64,000 nt of DNA. Source: Litchfieldella xinjiangensis. GTDB taxonomy: Bacteria > Pseudomonadota > Gammaproteobacteria > Pseudomonadales > Halomonadaceae. Position numbers and translations under genes: made by a program. The stretch spans positions 248,001-312,000 of the forward strand of contig NZ_JPZL01000002.1 in NCBI RefSeq assembly GCF_000759345.1. Direction: 5' to 3'. The notes under the pieces were generated by a model. The model searched no databases, had not been told where the DNA came from, and saw only the letters and a program-made list of their open reading frames with translations. Positions 25,474 to 34,432 of this stretch are shown here, piece after piece (positions within the stretch are counted from its first letter, which is position 1; every line of letters begins with the position of its first letter).

Positions 25474-27119
25474 TGGCAGTTCCGCGCTCTCTAGCCCGTC
25501 CCCTGGCTGATAGCACATTCCTGCGGGTCTATGTCCTGCTGGCGCTGGCGTTGGTTCTCACCTTCGGCCTGGCGCTGGCCGGCTTTGCCATGATCGATCA
25601 GGTGCGCCGTGAGCATTACCGCGAGCAGCTGGCCGAAGCTCCCATGGCGCTACTGGTCAGTCAGTTGGCCGAACAGCCCCCCTATCTGCGCGACGCGTGG
25701 CTCAGCCAACGTGGCGAGATGCTCGATATCAGCTTGCGTCTCTACGAACGTGATTCCCTGCCTCTCAATTACTTCCAGCGTTCCCGCCTCGATGCCGGTC
25801 GAGTCCTGATTCAGCCGACCGGGGAACATGGCTGGCGTTTGCAGCGTCTGCTGCCCGGCGAGCCGCGGGTGCTCGAAGCCGTACTGACCAGCCTGAGCGA
25901 GCGCCAGCTGCGGGGCTTGGCCAATGGGCTTGGCCAGTGGTTGGAGCGCGCCGATCCCGAGGAGCGCGACGACCGGCTGGACTTGCTGTCCAAAACGGCC
26001 TTGGGCGTGACCCTCACCGAGGAGCTTCCCAGCGGACTGGATGCGGGGCAGCGCGAGCGCCTGGCCAACGGTGAAGTGATCATTCGCATGCTGCCCGAAC
26101 GCTGGGCGCTGTCGCTCTATCTCCAGCTCGACGATCTCAACGGGGCCGCGCAGTGGATTCAGGTCGGCCCGATCGAGGCCTTCGAGCCCATGCCGCTATC
26201 CTTGTCGCTATTGATGCTGGTGGTCATGTTGCTGGTCCTGGCAGGCACCATCTATCTCATCGTTCGTGGCGTCGAGGCGCGCATGGCCCGTCTTGAACTG
26301 GCGGCCACACGTATCGCCGGAGGCCACCTCGATACCCGTGTCAAGGTGGAAAGCGGTGATTTCCTGGGCCGGCTGGGGATGGCCTTCAATGGCATGGCGA
26401 CCCAGGTGCAGTCATTGCTGCGCGCCCAGCAGGAGATGATTCGCGCGGTATCCCACGAGTTACGCACACCCGTGGCCAGGATTCGCTTCGCAGTGCAGAT
26501 GGTCGAGGACATGACCGACCAGGAGCCAGTGCGCCGGCAGTTGTCAGGCATCGATAGCGATATCGAGGAACTCGATCAGTTGATCGACGAGATATTGACC
26601 TATGCCAAACTGGGCGGCGATCAAGTGCATGGCATGGTGCTTGAAACCGAAATGGTCGAATGCCGGGCGATGGCCGCTCGGGTAGTCGAAGCGCTCGCCC
26701 CGCTGCATGGGCATCTGGAGATTGCCATCGCGCCGGGAGATGACGTCGAAGTCCTGGCCGAGCCCCGCTACCTGCAGCGCGCCCTACAAAACCTGGTAGC
26801 CAATGCTTGCCGACACGCGGAATCCAACGTGCTGATTCGCCTGCGCGGAGAGGCCCAGGCGGTTCGCCTGGATGTCGAAGACGATGGCCCCGGGGTACCG
26901 GAAAGCGATCGCATGGAGATATTCAAACCCTTCGCTCGCCTCGACAATAGCCGAACCCGGCGTTCGGGGGGCTATGGCCTGGGGCTGTCGATCGTGCAGA
27001 AGATCATGGCCTGGCACGGTGGCAGTGTCATGGTCGACGACAGTCCCAGCCTGGGTGGGGCACGCTTCTCGATGTTGCTCCCCCGTCAATCGCGAGCGCG
27101 GTCGGTCATCCCCCGATAG
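25473..27119 (+). CDS. Sensor histidine kinase, RstB-like
   Basis: 548 residues from the ATG at 25473. A membrane helix at ~18-42, a ~190-residue periplasmic region, a second helix at ~245-268, and a HAMP segment lead to the HisKA box (VSHELRTPVARIRF) and the ATPase domain with NLVANACRH, DDGPGVP and GGYGLGLSIV. It should phosphorylate the regulator encoded just upstream. The periplasmic sensor domain gives no clue to the ligand. It converges on metR with about 30 bp between stops. Confidence 0.92.
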   Translation: MAVPRSLARPLADSTFLRVYVLLALALVLTFGLALAGFAMIDQVRREHYREQLAEAPMALLVSQLAEQPPYLRDAWLSQRGEMLDISLRLYERDSLPLNYFQRSRLDAGRVLIQPTGEHGWRLQRLLPGEPRVLEAVLTSLSERQLRGLANGLGQWLERADPEERDDRLDLLSKTALGVTLTEELPSGLDAGQRERLANGEVIIRMLPERWALSLYLQLDDLNGAAQWIQVGPIEAFEPMPLSLSLLMLVVMLLVLAGTIYLIVRGVEARMARLELAATRIAGGHLDTRVKVESGDFLGRLGMAFNGMATQVQSLLRAQQEMIRAVSHELRTPVARIRFAVQMVEDMTDQEPVRRQLSGIDSDIEELDQLIDEILTYAKLGGDQVHGMVLETEMVECRAMAARVVEALAPLHGHLEIAIAPGDDVEVLAEPRYLQRALQNLVANACRHAESNVLIRLRGEAQAVRLDVEDDGPGVPESDRMEIFKPFARLDNSRTRRSGGYGLGLSIVQKIMAWHGGSVMVDDSPSLGGARFSMLLPRQSRARSVIPR

Positions 27120-27150
27120 AGCATCTCTCTACGAACTTCGCCCCGGGTGC

Positions 27151-28077
27151 CTAGAGCGCTTCCTGGGCGGGTTTCACCCCGTTCAGTACCGCAAAAGACG
27201 TGTCCCGGGCGGTACGCAGGAAGTCCACCATCCATGGCTGATCGCGGCTCTCTTCCCGAATTGCCGCGAGCAGGGTATTCCATGTGCCATGCTCGCCAAG
27301 CGCCACGCCTCGCACGTAATCCCGCTCGAGATATTCGGTCAGTGCCCAGTTGGGGAGCGCACACACGCCGCGCCCACTGGCGACGAGCTGCATCATCATC
27401 ACGGTGAGTTCGGCAGTGCGCACCTCGCGCGGGGCGATACCCGCGGGGGCGAGGAAGCGGCTGAAGATATCCAGGCGCGAATGTTCAACGGGGTAGGTGA
27501 TGAGTGTCTCTTCGCTCAGGGCTTCGGGAGCGACCCAGGCACACTCGGCGAGGCGGTGCTGCTTGGCGACCGCCAACAGGTTCTGATAGCGAAATAGGGG
27601 TTCGTAATGCACGCCGGGCAACGGTTGGGGGTCGGCAGTGATTACCAGGTCGAGCTGTTCGCGTGCCAGGGCGGGCAAGGGATCGAAATTATGCCCACTG
27701 GGTATGTCGACCTCGATTTCGGGCCAATGATCGCGAAAGCGGTCGATGGTCGGCATCAACCACTGGAAGCAGCTATGACACTCGATGGCCATGTGCAGCC
27801 GGCCGTGCTCGGTGCCGGCCAGGCGTGCCAGGTCGCGTTCGGCCATGCGTACCTGAGGCAATACCTGTTCGGCCAACGCGAGCAGGCGCTGCCCGGCCCG
27901 CGTGAACTCCACGGGACGGGTCTTGCGCAGGAACAGCGGATTGCCGAGTCGCTCTTCCAGATCCTTGATCTGGTGCGAAAGGGCCGACTGGGTCAGGTGC
28001 ACGCGTTCCGCAGCCTCGACCAGCGAGCCGGCATCCCTCAGGGCGATCAGGGTACGAAGGTGACGAAGCTCGAGCAT
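27151..28077 (-). CDS. metR: LysR-family regulator MetR
   Basis: 308 residues from MLELRHLRTL at 28077. The N-terminal winged helix (SLVEAAERVHLTQSALSHQIKDLEERLG) is LysR-type, and the effector domain begins with ECHSCFQWLMP, a signature of MetR. MetR senses homocysteine and activates methionine genes such as metE. No met gene lies next to it here; the divergent neighbour is a lipoprotein gene over 300 bp away. Confidence 0.85.
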   Translation of the reverse strand: MLELRHLRTLIALRDAGSLVEAAERVHLTQSALSHQIKDLEERLGNPLFLRKTRPVEFTRAGQRLLALAEQVLPQVRMAERDLARLAGTEHGRLHMAIECHSCFQWLMPTIDRFRDHWPEIEVDIPSGHNFDPLPALAREQLDLVITADPQPLPGVHYEPLFRYQNLLAVAKQHRLAECAWVAPEALSEETLITYPVEHSRLDIFSRFLAPAGIAPREVRTAELTVMMMQLVASGRGVCALPNWALTEYLERDYVRGVALGEHGTWNTLLAAIREESRDQPWMVDFLRTARDTSFAVLNGVKPAQEAL

Positions 28078-28399
28078 GGATGAGTACTTCTCAAGTTTAG
28101 TTTTAATTAATTTAGTTTGTTTCACTTTCCCGGGCCAGCGAGACTGACCGGCATCTGGCAATGCCATGCCAAGTCTACCGACTCATCAGGAAAGGCCAAC
28201 GAGACCGGGCCGGCGGACGTGGAGCCGGCCCTGGTCAGCGTGTCCGAGGCGGCGCCTATCTTGTGTAGCCAACTGGGCCGGCCTGGCTAGGGTTCGGTAC
28301 CCTTGAGGCAAACGCAGGCAGCGAGGCAAACGTCTCGCTGCCTGTTATGCTTGCGCCTTTTTCACCACCGACTTCATCACTGGTAACCAAGGAGCCAGA
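28078..28399. other. Region between metR and a lipoprotein gene, with a hairpin
   Basis: The AT-rich stretch at ~28085-28125 is the likely metR promoter. At 28316-28343 AGGCAGCGAG and CTCGCTGCCT form a perfect 10-bp stem with an 8-base loop, upstream of the plus-strand lipoprotein gene. It could be a terminator or a 5' UTR structure. No gene seen. Confidence 0.5.
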
Positions 28400-29191
28400 A
28401 TGTCGCTCTCTGCCGTTCATCGTAGGTATGCAGTGTCGCTGATGCTGGGAATGGGACTCGTCCTGGGCGGCTGTGCGACGTCCCAACCGACAGGCGTCGG
28501 ACCCGAGGTCAGCGACCGCCCCTCGGCCCCGGCTACTTCTGACGCGTCGCCTCGGGGCGAGGAGCCTTCAAAGACCGTCGTATCCACCGCACCGCTATTG
28601 CCCTCGCTGTTCTTTGCCGGCGGCACCGAGCCTTTCGTCTCCTGGCGCTGCACGCCCGCCCAGGACCTGGTGTCCGTCTATGCCGACAATGAGCTTCGCT
28701 TGTGGTCGCGGCAGGGCGCCTATCGGCTCGAGCCGGCCGTCGTTGCCAGCGGCTCGCGTTACGTGAAGGACGACCTGGAATTCTGGAGCCAGGGGGATAC
28801 GGCACAGGTGGAGAGCGACAAGGGACGACTGACCTGCGAGCGCGACATGGCACGTTCACCGATTCCGCGTAGCGATCGTCCCGGCGCCATGTTTCATGGG
28901 CGCGGCAACGAGCCTGGCTGGGTCGTCAATCTGGCTCACGATACCCCCGACCTGACGCTGACGCTGGACTACGGCAAACGGGAGCTGGCCTTGCCCTATC
29001 GGGTAACGACCATGGACAACCAGGCAGGGCGCGTGGTGCTCGAGAGTGGGCGTGCCGACCATCCGTTCCGGCTCGAACTCGAGGCCCGGGCCTGTTTCGA
29101 CAGCATGAGCGGCTCTCCCTATCCGGTACGCGTCGTACTGGAAATCGACGGCGAAACATACCGGGGCTGCGGTCAAGGCATCGCGCCCTGA
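28400..29191 (+). CDS. Lipoprotein with MliC-like and COG3650-like domains
   Basis: 263 residues. The lipobox GGC at ~24-26 follows a hydrophobic segment. Residues ~75-155 (SWRCTPAQDLVSVYADNELRLWS, split here, through LTCER) resemble MliC, the membrane-bound inhibitor of C-type lysozyme. Residues ~165-260 (GNEPGWVVNL to YRGCGQ) resemble the COG3650 domain often paired with it. It probably sits in the outer membrane. Its 3' end overlaps the stop of the convergent YdjM-like gene by 19 bp. Confidence 0.75.
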   Translation: MSLSAVHRRYAVSLMLGMGLVLGGCATSQPTGVGPEVSDRPSAPATSDASPRGEEPSKTVVSTAPLLPSLFFAGGTEPFVSWRCTPAQDLVSVYADNELRLWSRQGAYRLEPAVVASGSRYVKDDLEFWSQGDTAQVESDKGRLTCERDMARSPIPRSDRPGAMFHGRGNEPGWVVNLAHDTPDLTLTLDYGKRELALPYRVTTMDNQAGRVVLESGRADHPFRLELEARACFDSMSGSPYPVRVVLEIDGETYRGCGQGIAP

Positions 29192-30282
29192 TGGCTGCTG
29201 CTCGGCGACTGGGCGGGGCAGCCGTCTGACGAAGACAGTCGCCAGCGAGGCTCGACGAAGTCACCAATGCACAACCCGGCGGCCGGGTTCACCAACCGTT
29301 GCCAGAGACGCATCAGCGCGGCTCGGCTGTCGCCGTCTTCCGGCTCGACCTGGTGAGTCTTGATCGGTTGCCAGTCGCCCTGGTCATCAGCGTGTGCCAG
29401 GGCGAAGGTAAACGGGTGAAACCCGGGGAACCCTAGCCGCAGGTCGGTGGCGGTCAGCGTCTCGACCCCCTCGAGCGGTACCACCGCATAGCGCAGGAAA
29501 GGCCCTGCGAACCACGCCAGCCTTGTCCCTTTATCAAGCGCCAGGGCGTGTGGCTCGAACTCGCTGCCCCGAGTGAAGGATTCCAGACGTGGCGACTGCG
29601 AGCCGTCGAACAGGCCCACCCAGGTTTCATGCTGTGTGTCCCCATCGACGATACTCACGCGCCAGAGAAGAATATTGAACGGGGTTGGCTGGATCAGTCG
29701 GGGCGCCTCGCTCAGGCCATGTTCGGCCAGCACCGGCGCGATGCGCGATTCGACCACGCCCTTGACGCCCAGCGAAGCGATCAGATACAGGCACGACAGC
29801 GAAAGCGCCCAGGCCGGGGCATGCCAGCTTCGCCCTGTGACGAGGGCGATCAGGATGCCGACAACCAGCAGCGCGCTGTAGATGGGATCGATGATGAATA
29901 CCAGCGGCCAGGCACTGGGACGGATATCGAGCGGCCAGAATAGTTGCGTGCCATAGGTGGTCACGGCATCGAGTAGCGGATGGGTGATCAAGCAGGCCAT
30001 GAACAGTGACCACCAATGGCGAAAGGCGATGGGCTGGCCACGTGCGAAGCGCGAACATAGCCATGCCAGCAGCGTGCCGAGTCCGGTGAGTACAAAAAGC
30101 GAGTGGCTAAAGCCGCGGTGACGCGTGTAGTTGGCCACGGCATCGCCATAGTCGAGCGCCACATCGAGATCGGGCAGGGTGCCTAGCACGGCGCCGATAA
30201 CCACGGCCTTGCGGCCCAGGCGGCGCCCCATCAACGTGCCACCGATGGCGGCCCCCAGCGCGGCCTGGGTCAACGAATCCAT
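29173..30282 (-). CDS. YdjM/DUF457-family membrane metal-dependent hydrolase
   Basis: 369 residues. The family's metal-binding pattern is clear: LPDLDVALDYGD (36-47), HRGFSHSLFVL (~55-65) and HPLLDAVTTYGT (~101-112), set among four to five membrane helices in the first ~190 residues. The C-terminal half is a soluble beta-rich extension common in this subfamily. AAGGAG precedes the ATG. These proteins are probably phospholipid-related hydrolases; E. coli YdjM is LexA-controlled. It is a useful in-window comparison for the 511-aa island protein. Confidence 0.88.
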   Translation of the reverse strand: MDSLTQAALGAAIGGTLMGRRLGRKAVVIGAVLGTLPDLDVALDYGDAVANYTRHRGFSHSLFVLTGLGTLLAWLCSRFARGQPIAFRHWWSLFMACLITHPLLDAVTTYGTQLFWPLDIRPSAWPLVFIIDPIYSALLVVGILIALVTGRSWHAPAWALSLSCLYLIASLGVKGVVESRIAPVLAEHGLSEAPRLIQPTPFNILLWRVSIVDGDTQHETWVGLFDGSQSPRLESFTRGSEFEPHALALDKGTRLAWFAGPFLRYAVVPLEGVETLTATDLRLGFPGFHPFTFALAHADDQGDWQPIKTHQVEPEDGDSRAALMRLWQRLVNPAAGLCIGDFVEPRWRLSSSDGCPAQSPSSSHQGAMP

Positions 30283-30449
30283 GATCGGCTTTCTCCTTGG
30301 TCACGCTGGCAGTGGGCAGCCTGTACTGTCACCATGAGCTGATGTTTACTATGTCCCGTGACTGACATGTTCCATGTTCACTATGGCCCGGTGACACGGT
30401 GGTGTAGCGTGTACCGGGGCGTAGCCTTATCGGTAACCGAGTATCCATC

Positions 30450-30920
30450 ATGACTGAATTCTCGCTCAATTCCTTCTCACTCTGGCGACGCGCCCTGGCG
30501 ACAGCCGCATTGGGGCTGATGTCGACCGCGGCCTGGGCGGCACCTTTGGTCGAAGTCTGGAAAGATCCCCACTGTGGCTGCTGTACCGAATGGGCCAGGC
30601 ATCTCGAAGCCCAGGGATTCGACGTCGAACTCCACCCCACGCACGATATGGGGGCGGTCAAGGCCGAGCATGGCGTGCCCCGCGATATGGCCTCGTGTCA
30701 TACCGCGACAGTGGAAGGCTACGTGATCGAAGGCCACGTGCCGGCCAGCGACATCCAGCGTCTGCTGGAAGACACCCCCGATGTGGCCGGCTTGGCCGTT
30801 CCGGGCATGCCGCATGGTTCGCCGGGGATGGAGACCGGTCGCCAGGACGATTACGCGGTGATGAGTTGGCAGCGTGACGCCGGCAGCTCCGACGTCTTCC
30901 AAGGGTACATTCACGACTAA
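30450..30920 (+). CDS. DUF411 family periplasmic metal-binding protein
   Basis: 156 residues. A signal peptide ends near AWA (~residue 29). The mature part has the DUF411 signature [17 protein letters not shown] with the CGCC motif, then [26 protein letters not shown], split here. DUF411 proteins are linked with copper handling and occur near copper-resistance genes. The neighbours here are not copper genes. A glyoxalase gene follows 26 bp downstream. Confidence 0.88.
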   Translation: MTEFSLNSFSLWRRALATAALGLMSTAAWAAPLVEVWKDPHCGCCTEWARHLEAQGFDVELHPTHDMGAVKAEHGVPRDMASCHTATVEGYVIEGHVPASDIQRLLEDTPDVAGLAVPGMPHGSPGMETGRQDDYAVMSWQRDAGSSDVFQGYIHD

Positions 30921-30946
30921 CCCCCTCACGGCTAAGGACGGCAAGC

Positions 30947-31387
30947 ATGCAATTCCTACATACCATGGTGCGGGTCAGCGACCTCGATGCGTCGCTGCAT
31001 TTCTACTGCGACCTGCTGGGCCTGAAGGAAGTACGCCGCAAGGAGAACGACAAGGGGCGCTTCACCCTGATCTTCCTGGCTGCCCCGGACGACGAGGCAC
31101 GCTCGCAGGAACTCAAGGCGCCGGAGCTCGAGCTCACCTACAACTGGGATCCCGAGACCTATACCGGCGGACGCAACTTCGGTCACCTGGCCTACCGGGT
31201 CGATGACATCTATTCGCTCTGCCAGCATCTGCAGGACAATGGCGTGACCATCAATCGCCCGCCCCGCGACGGCCACATGGCGTTCGTGCGTAGCCCCGAT
31301 GGCATCTCCGTGGAGCTGCTGCAGAAAGGCGATCCCCTGCCGTCCCAGGAGCCCTGGGCCTCGATGGAAAACACCGGCAGCTGGTAA
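30947..31387 (+). CDS. gloA: Lactoylglutathione lyase (glyoxalase I)
   Basis: 146 residues with the two-repeat glyoxalase fold. H5 (LHTMVRV), the glutamate near 60 (LELTYNW), H90-region (FGHLAYRV) and E128-region (GISVELLQK) supply the metal ligands. It converts the methylglyoxal-glutathione hemithioacetal to S-lactoylglutathione. Likely transcribed with the DUF411 gene upstream and the glycosylase gene 10 bp downstream. Confidence 0.92.
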   Translation: MQFLHTMVRVSDLDASLHFYCDLLGLKEVRRKENDKGRFTLIFLAAPDDEARSQELKAPELELTYNWDPETYTGGRNFGHLAYRVDDIYSLCQHLQDNGVTINRPPRDGHMAFVRSPDGISVELLQKGDPLPSQEPWASMENTGSW

Positions 31388-31397
31388 CGGGCGGGGC

Positions 31398-32093
31398 ATG
31401 ATGACTCTCGACGCGTCTCTACATAACGCCTTTCGCCATGAGGCCGAGGCGACACAGGGCATCGATACGGCCAGCTACGCCGAGTTCGAAAGGGACCCGC
31501 TCGAGCCGATCATTGGCCTTGGCCCTCGCGACGCCCCGGTGGGCTTTTTCGGCCGTGACCCGGGCAAGCAGGAGGTGCGCTGGGCCGAGCCATTCATCGG
31601 CAGTGGCGGGCAGAAGGTGCGCCAGGGGCTCTATCGCACCATGTACGGCGAACCGATGCCCGACTTCGATGCGTCGCGCGAGGTGGGCCGCCATGTGTTC
31701 TGGGCCAATACCGTCCCCTACAAGCCGATTGGCAACAAGGCCTGGTCGATGGCGGTCAAGAAACGCTTCCAGCCGTTGGTGGCCGAGATGCTGATGACGC
31801 ATTGGCAGGGGCGCGAGCTGATCACGCTGGGCCGCGAGGCTTTCCTGTGGTTCGGCATCCACCAATCGCGCGACGTCCGCCAGGCACTCGAAGCCTTTTG
31901 GCAGAGAGACGACCGGTTCGAAGCTTGCCACACCACTACGCTGTGCCTGGAAGATGGCCGCGAAGCGACCTTCGAGCTGGCGCCGCTGCCGCATCCTTCG
32001 CCGCTCAATCAGGCCTGGTTCAAACGTTTTCCCGAGCTGCTCCAGGCGCGTCTCGAACAGCTCGGGGTCGCCCGATGCCTGGCCAGGGCGTAG
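31398..32093 (+). CDS. Uracil-DNA glycosylase superfamily protein
   Basis: 231 residues. GFFGRDPGKQEVRWAEPFIGSGGQ (~45-68, split here) matches the motif-1 region of UDG-superfamily proteins (GxDPG..E...PFxGxxGQ). ELAPLPHPSPLNQAWFKRFP near the end is the motif-2 His-Pro-Ser loop. Substrate class is uncertain. The ATG at 31398 (ATGATG) follows gloA by 10 bp. It converges on the DoxX gene with 3 bp between stops. Confidence 0.78.
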   Translation: MMTLDASLHNAFRHEAEATQGIDTASYAEFERDPLEPIIGLGPRDAPVGFFGRDPGKQEVRWAEPFIGSGGQKVRQGLYRTMYGEPMPDFDASREVGRHVFWANTVPYKPIGNKAWSMAVKKRFQPLVAEMLMTHWQGRELITLGREAFLWFGIHQSRDVRQALEAFWQRDDRFEACHTTTLCLEDGREATFELAPLPHPSPLNQAWFKRFPELLQARLEQLGVARCLARA

Positions 32094-32096
32094 GCA

Positions 32097-32501
32097 TCAA
32101 TCCGGTCGGTAGGCCATGCGACCGCTACCCAGGAATACGATGGCTAGCGACCCGAACAGAAACAGCCCCTGCAGTTCCAGGGCCCAGCCGCCGTTGTTGT
32201 TGAGGCCGACGAGTTGGTGGCTATGCATGAGGAACAGGGCGACTACCATATTGCATGCCATCAACAAACCTCCCAGCCTCGCTTGCCAGCCCACAATGGC
32301 CATCAGCGGAGCGATCACTTCTCCAATCAGCACGCCGTAGGCAAGAAAGGTGGGCATCCCCTGGTTGGCCAATTGATTGCCGATCCAGTTCAGGCTATCG
32401 GGATTGAGAAGCTTGGCGACCCCGTGCAACAGCAAAAGCCCTCCCACCGACAGGCGAAGAATCAATTTACCCAGGGCATCGTTCTGGAGGGCTTGCAACA
32501 T
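32097..32501 (-). CDS. DoxX family membrane protein
   Basis: 134 residues with four predicted membrane helices. RLSVGGLLLLHGVAKLLN (15-32) and a VLIGEVIAPLMAIVG helix are typical of DoxX/DoxD-like proteins, small inner-membrane proteins of poorly defined, redox-linked function. It stands alone on the minus strand between two plus-strand units. Confidence 0.85.
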   Translation of the reverse strand: MLQALQNDALGKLILRLSVGGLLLLHGVAKLLNPDSLNWIGNQLANQGMPTFLAYGVLIGEVIAPLMAIVGWQARLGGLLMACNMVVALFLMHSHQLVGLNNNGGWALELQGLFLFGSLAIVFLGSGRMAYRPD

Positions 32502-32679
32502 CGAGTTCGACTCCTAAGAATTGAGCGCTTGGACGAAATTACGTAGGCAAGCGCTGAAGTTACCCGAATATCGGCCGATAACCTAGCAAAGCGACATATC
32601 AGACCGACCAGCCGGTCGTCGATGGCCGGCCAGCCCATGACGCCAGGGAACAGGGCCATGGCATGAGCGAGAACCGTGA

Positions 32680-33792
32680 ATGTTGCACCGCATCCTCCAG
32701 CGCAGCTGGTTGAGACTGCTGCGCCCGCCAGCCGAGCTGGCCGTGGAGCGACAGCGCACTTATCAGATCTTCATGCAGACGTATCTGTTTGCCAGCCTGG
32801 CGCATCTCGCGTTCGTGCCCGTCCTGATCTGGCTGGATAACCTCATCCTGCAACTTGGCAACCTGGCGTGCATCGCTTTCAATCTGGTGGCCATCTCGCT
32901 GCATCGCCATTGCCATTTTGCCCTGGCGCTACTGATCAAGGTGTCCGCCATTCTGGCGCTGATCACCGTGGGCGGCATGCTGATGGGCGAGCATACCGGC
33001 TTCGAGTACTACTTCTTCATCGTCCTCTTCGAGATATTGATCAGCGAAATGCGCCGCCGCTTCAAGCTGATGCTGGTCATGGGGTTATTGTTTCTTTCGC
33101 TGTTATCGGTCAATTGGCTGTACGGCATGTGGGGGGAGTGGCCCTATGGGCCGATCTCGTTGCGCATGGTGCATTCATTGAACCTGGTCAGCGCGGGGTT
33201 GCTCTTCGCCTACATGCTTCTGCAGTTGCATTTCATCACCGAGCGCACCGAACTTCGCTTTCGCATCGACGCCAGCCATGATTCGCTGACTGGGCTACTC
33301 AATCGGCGCGCCATTTTCGAGCGTGGGGAAGCGTACTGGAAGAAGGGCAGCGTGTTCTGCCTGTTGATCGTCGATGCGGACCATTTCAAGGCGGTCAACG
33401 ACACCCACGGCCATAGTGCCGGTGATCAGGTACTACGCCACCTGGCCAGACTGTTGAGCCGGGCCCTGCGCGACGGCGATCTTGTCGGCCGGGTCGGCGG
33501 CGAGGAGTTCCTGCTGATTCTGCCCGAGACCTCATTGCTGGAAGCGCGGGTGGTTGCCGAGCGGTTGCGTCACCGTCTCGCCGAGCGTCCCTGTCGCCTG
33601 GATGATGTCTCCCTTCCCATCACGTTGTCGATGGGCCTGGCCCAGGCGACAGAAGCGTCTTCCCTGCGGGAATTGGTGGAACTGGCCGATCGACGCCTGT
33701 ACATGGCCAAGGCCTCGGGGCGTGATAGGTTGGTCATGGAAGGAGGCGACGAGCCGTGGGAGGATCCTCACTTAAGTGCCGCTGCGCGTTGA
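32680..33792 (+). CDS. Membrane-bound diguanylate cyclase (GGDEF)
   Basis: 370 residues. Five to six membrane helices occupy residues ~25-190. The cyclase domain starts at DASHDSLTGLLNRRAIFERG (~200) and carries DADHFKAVNDTHGHSAGDQVL and the active-site loop RVGGEEFLLI, a GGEEF variant that is normally active. It should make cyclic di-GMP from two GTP at the inner membrane. The N-terminal helices may sense a signal. The end overlaps nothing; a META-domain lipoprotein gene follows 67 bp later. Confidence 0.9.
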   Translation: MLHRILQRSWLRLLRPPAELAVERQRTYQIFMQTYLFASLAHLAFVPVLIWLDNLILQLGNLACIAFNLVAISLHRHCHFALALLIKVSAILALITVGGMLMGEHTGFEYYFFIVLFEILISEMRRRFKLMLVMGLLFLSLLSVNWLYGMWGEWPYGPISLRMVHSLNLVSAGLLFAYMLLQLHFITERTELRFRIDASHDSLTGLLNRRAIFERGEAYWKKGSVFCLLIVDADHFKAVNDTHGHSAGDQVLRHLARLLSRALRDGDLVGRVGGEEFLLILPETSLLEARVVAERLRHRLAERPCRLDDVSLPITLSMGLAQATEASSLRELVELADRRLYMAKASGRDRLVMEGGDEPWEDPHLSAAAR

Positions 33793-33859
33793 GCGCTGGC
33801 TTACGCTCGCCGGATACGGCACTCTGTCGCGCATCGGCCAGGCAAGTAGAGGAGATACC

Positions 33860-34342
33860 ATGGGAAGGCACGCCATGCATGCCATGAAGAGAATGGGAAT
33901 CGTGCTGAGCCTCGTGGGGCTCGTTTTGACCGGGTGCGCCGGTTCGCCCACGCCGGAAACGACGCGACAGGACGTGCCCGCACAGGCGGCGGGGTCCGGC
34001 TCGCCTGTCGTCGGGCCACGCTGGCGGTTGATTCTGTTCGGTACCGATGAACGTTGGTCGGGAAGCGAGCCCGCATGGTTCGAGGTCACGCCAGGCAACG
34101 GCGCCTGGCGCCTGACCGGCAGCGACGGTTGCAACCGGTTCAATGGCGATGTGAGCTTCGATGACGGCAATCGTATCCGTATCGACAATGTCTCCTCGAC
34201 ACGCCGGGCTTGCAGCGGTGCCGATCAGGCCGAGCAGGTCACGGCGATGCTCGAGCAGGCCTATCGTTATCTGATCGACCATAATCGGCTGGTATTCTTC
34301 GGTCGCGACAGTCGCGTACTGGGCGGATTCCAGCGTAGCTGA
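33860..34342 (+). CDS. META-domain lipoprotein
   Basis: 160 residues from the ATG at 33860, which has AGAGGAGA just upstream. A hydrophobic segment ends in the lipobox LTGC (~27). The mature part has the META/HslJ core GAWRLTGSDGCNRFNGDVSF (~87-106) and RRACSGADQAEQVTAMLEQA (~122-141). HslJ-like proteins are outer-membrane lipoproteins linked to stress and drug tolerance; the exact role is unknown. Confidence 0.82.
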   Translation: MGRHAMHAMKRMGIVLSLVGLVLTGCAGSPTPETTRQDVPAQAAGSGSPVVGPRWRLILFGTDERWSGSEPAWFEVTPGNGAWRLTGSDGCNRFNGDVSFDDGNRIRIDNVSSTRRACSGADQAEQVTAMLEQAYRYLIDHNRLVFFGRDSRVLGGFQRS

Positions 34343-34372
34343 CACGCTCGCCACGAGGCGGCATGGCACAAA

Positions 34373-34404
34373 CGACACGGGCGGCCTTGAGGCCGCCCGT
34401 GTCG
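34373..34404. terminator. Strong bidirectional hairpin between convergent genes
   Basis: CGACACGGGCGGCC and GGCCGCCCGTGTCG form a perfect 14-bp stem with a TTGA loop. It lies 30 bp past the lipoprotein stop and 28 bp past the valS stop, so it probably ends both convergent transcripts. Confidence 0.85.
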
Positions 34405-34432
34405 CGTTCGACGTGCTCTAGTTGCCGATCAT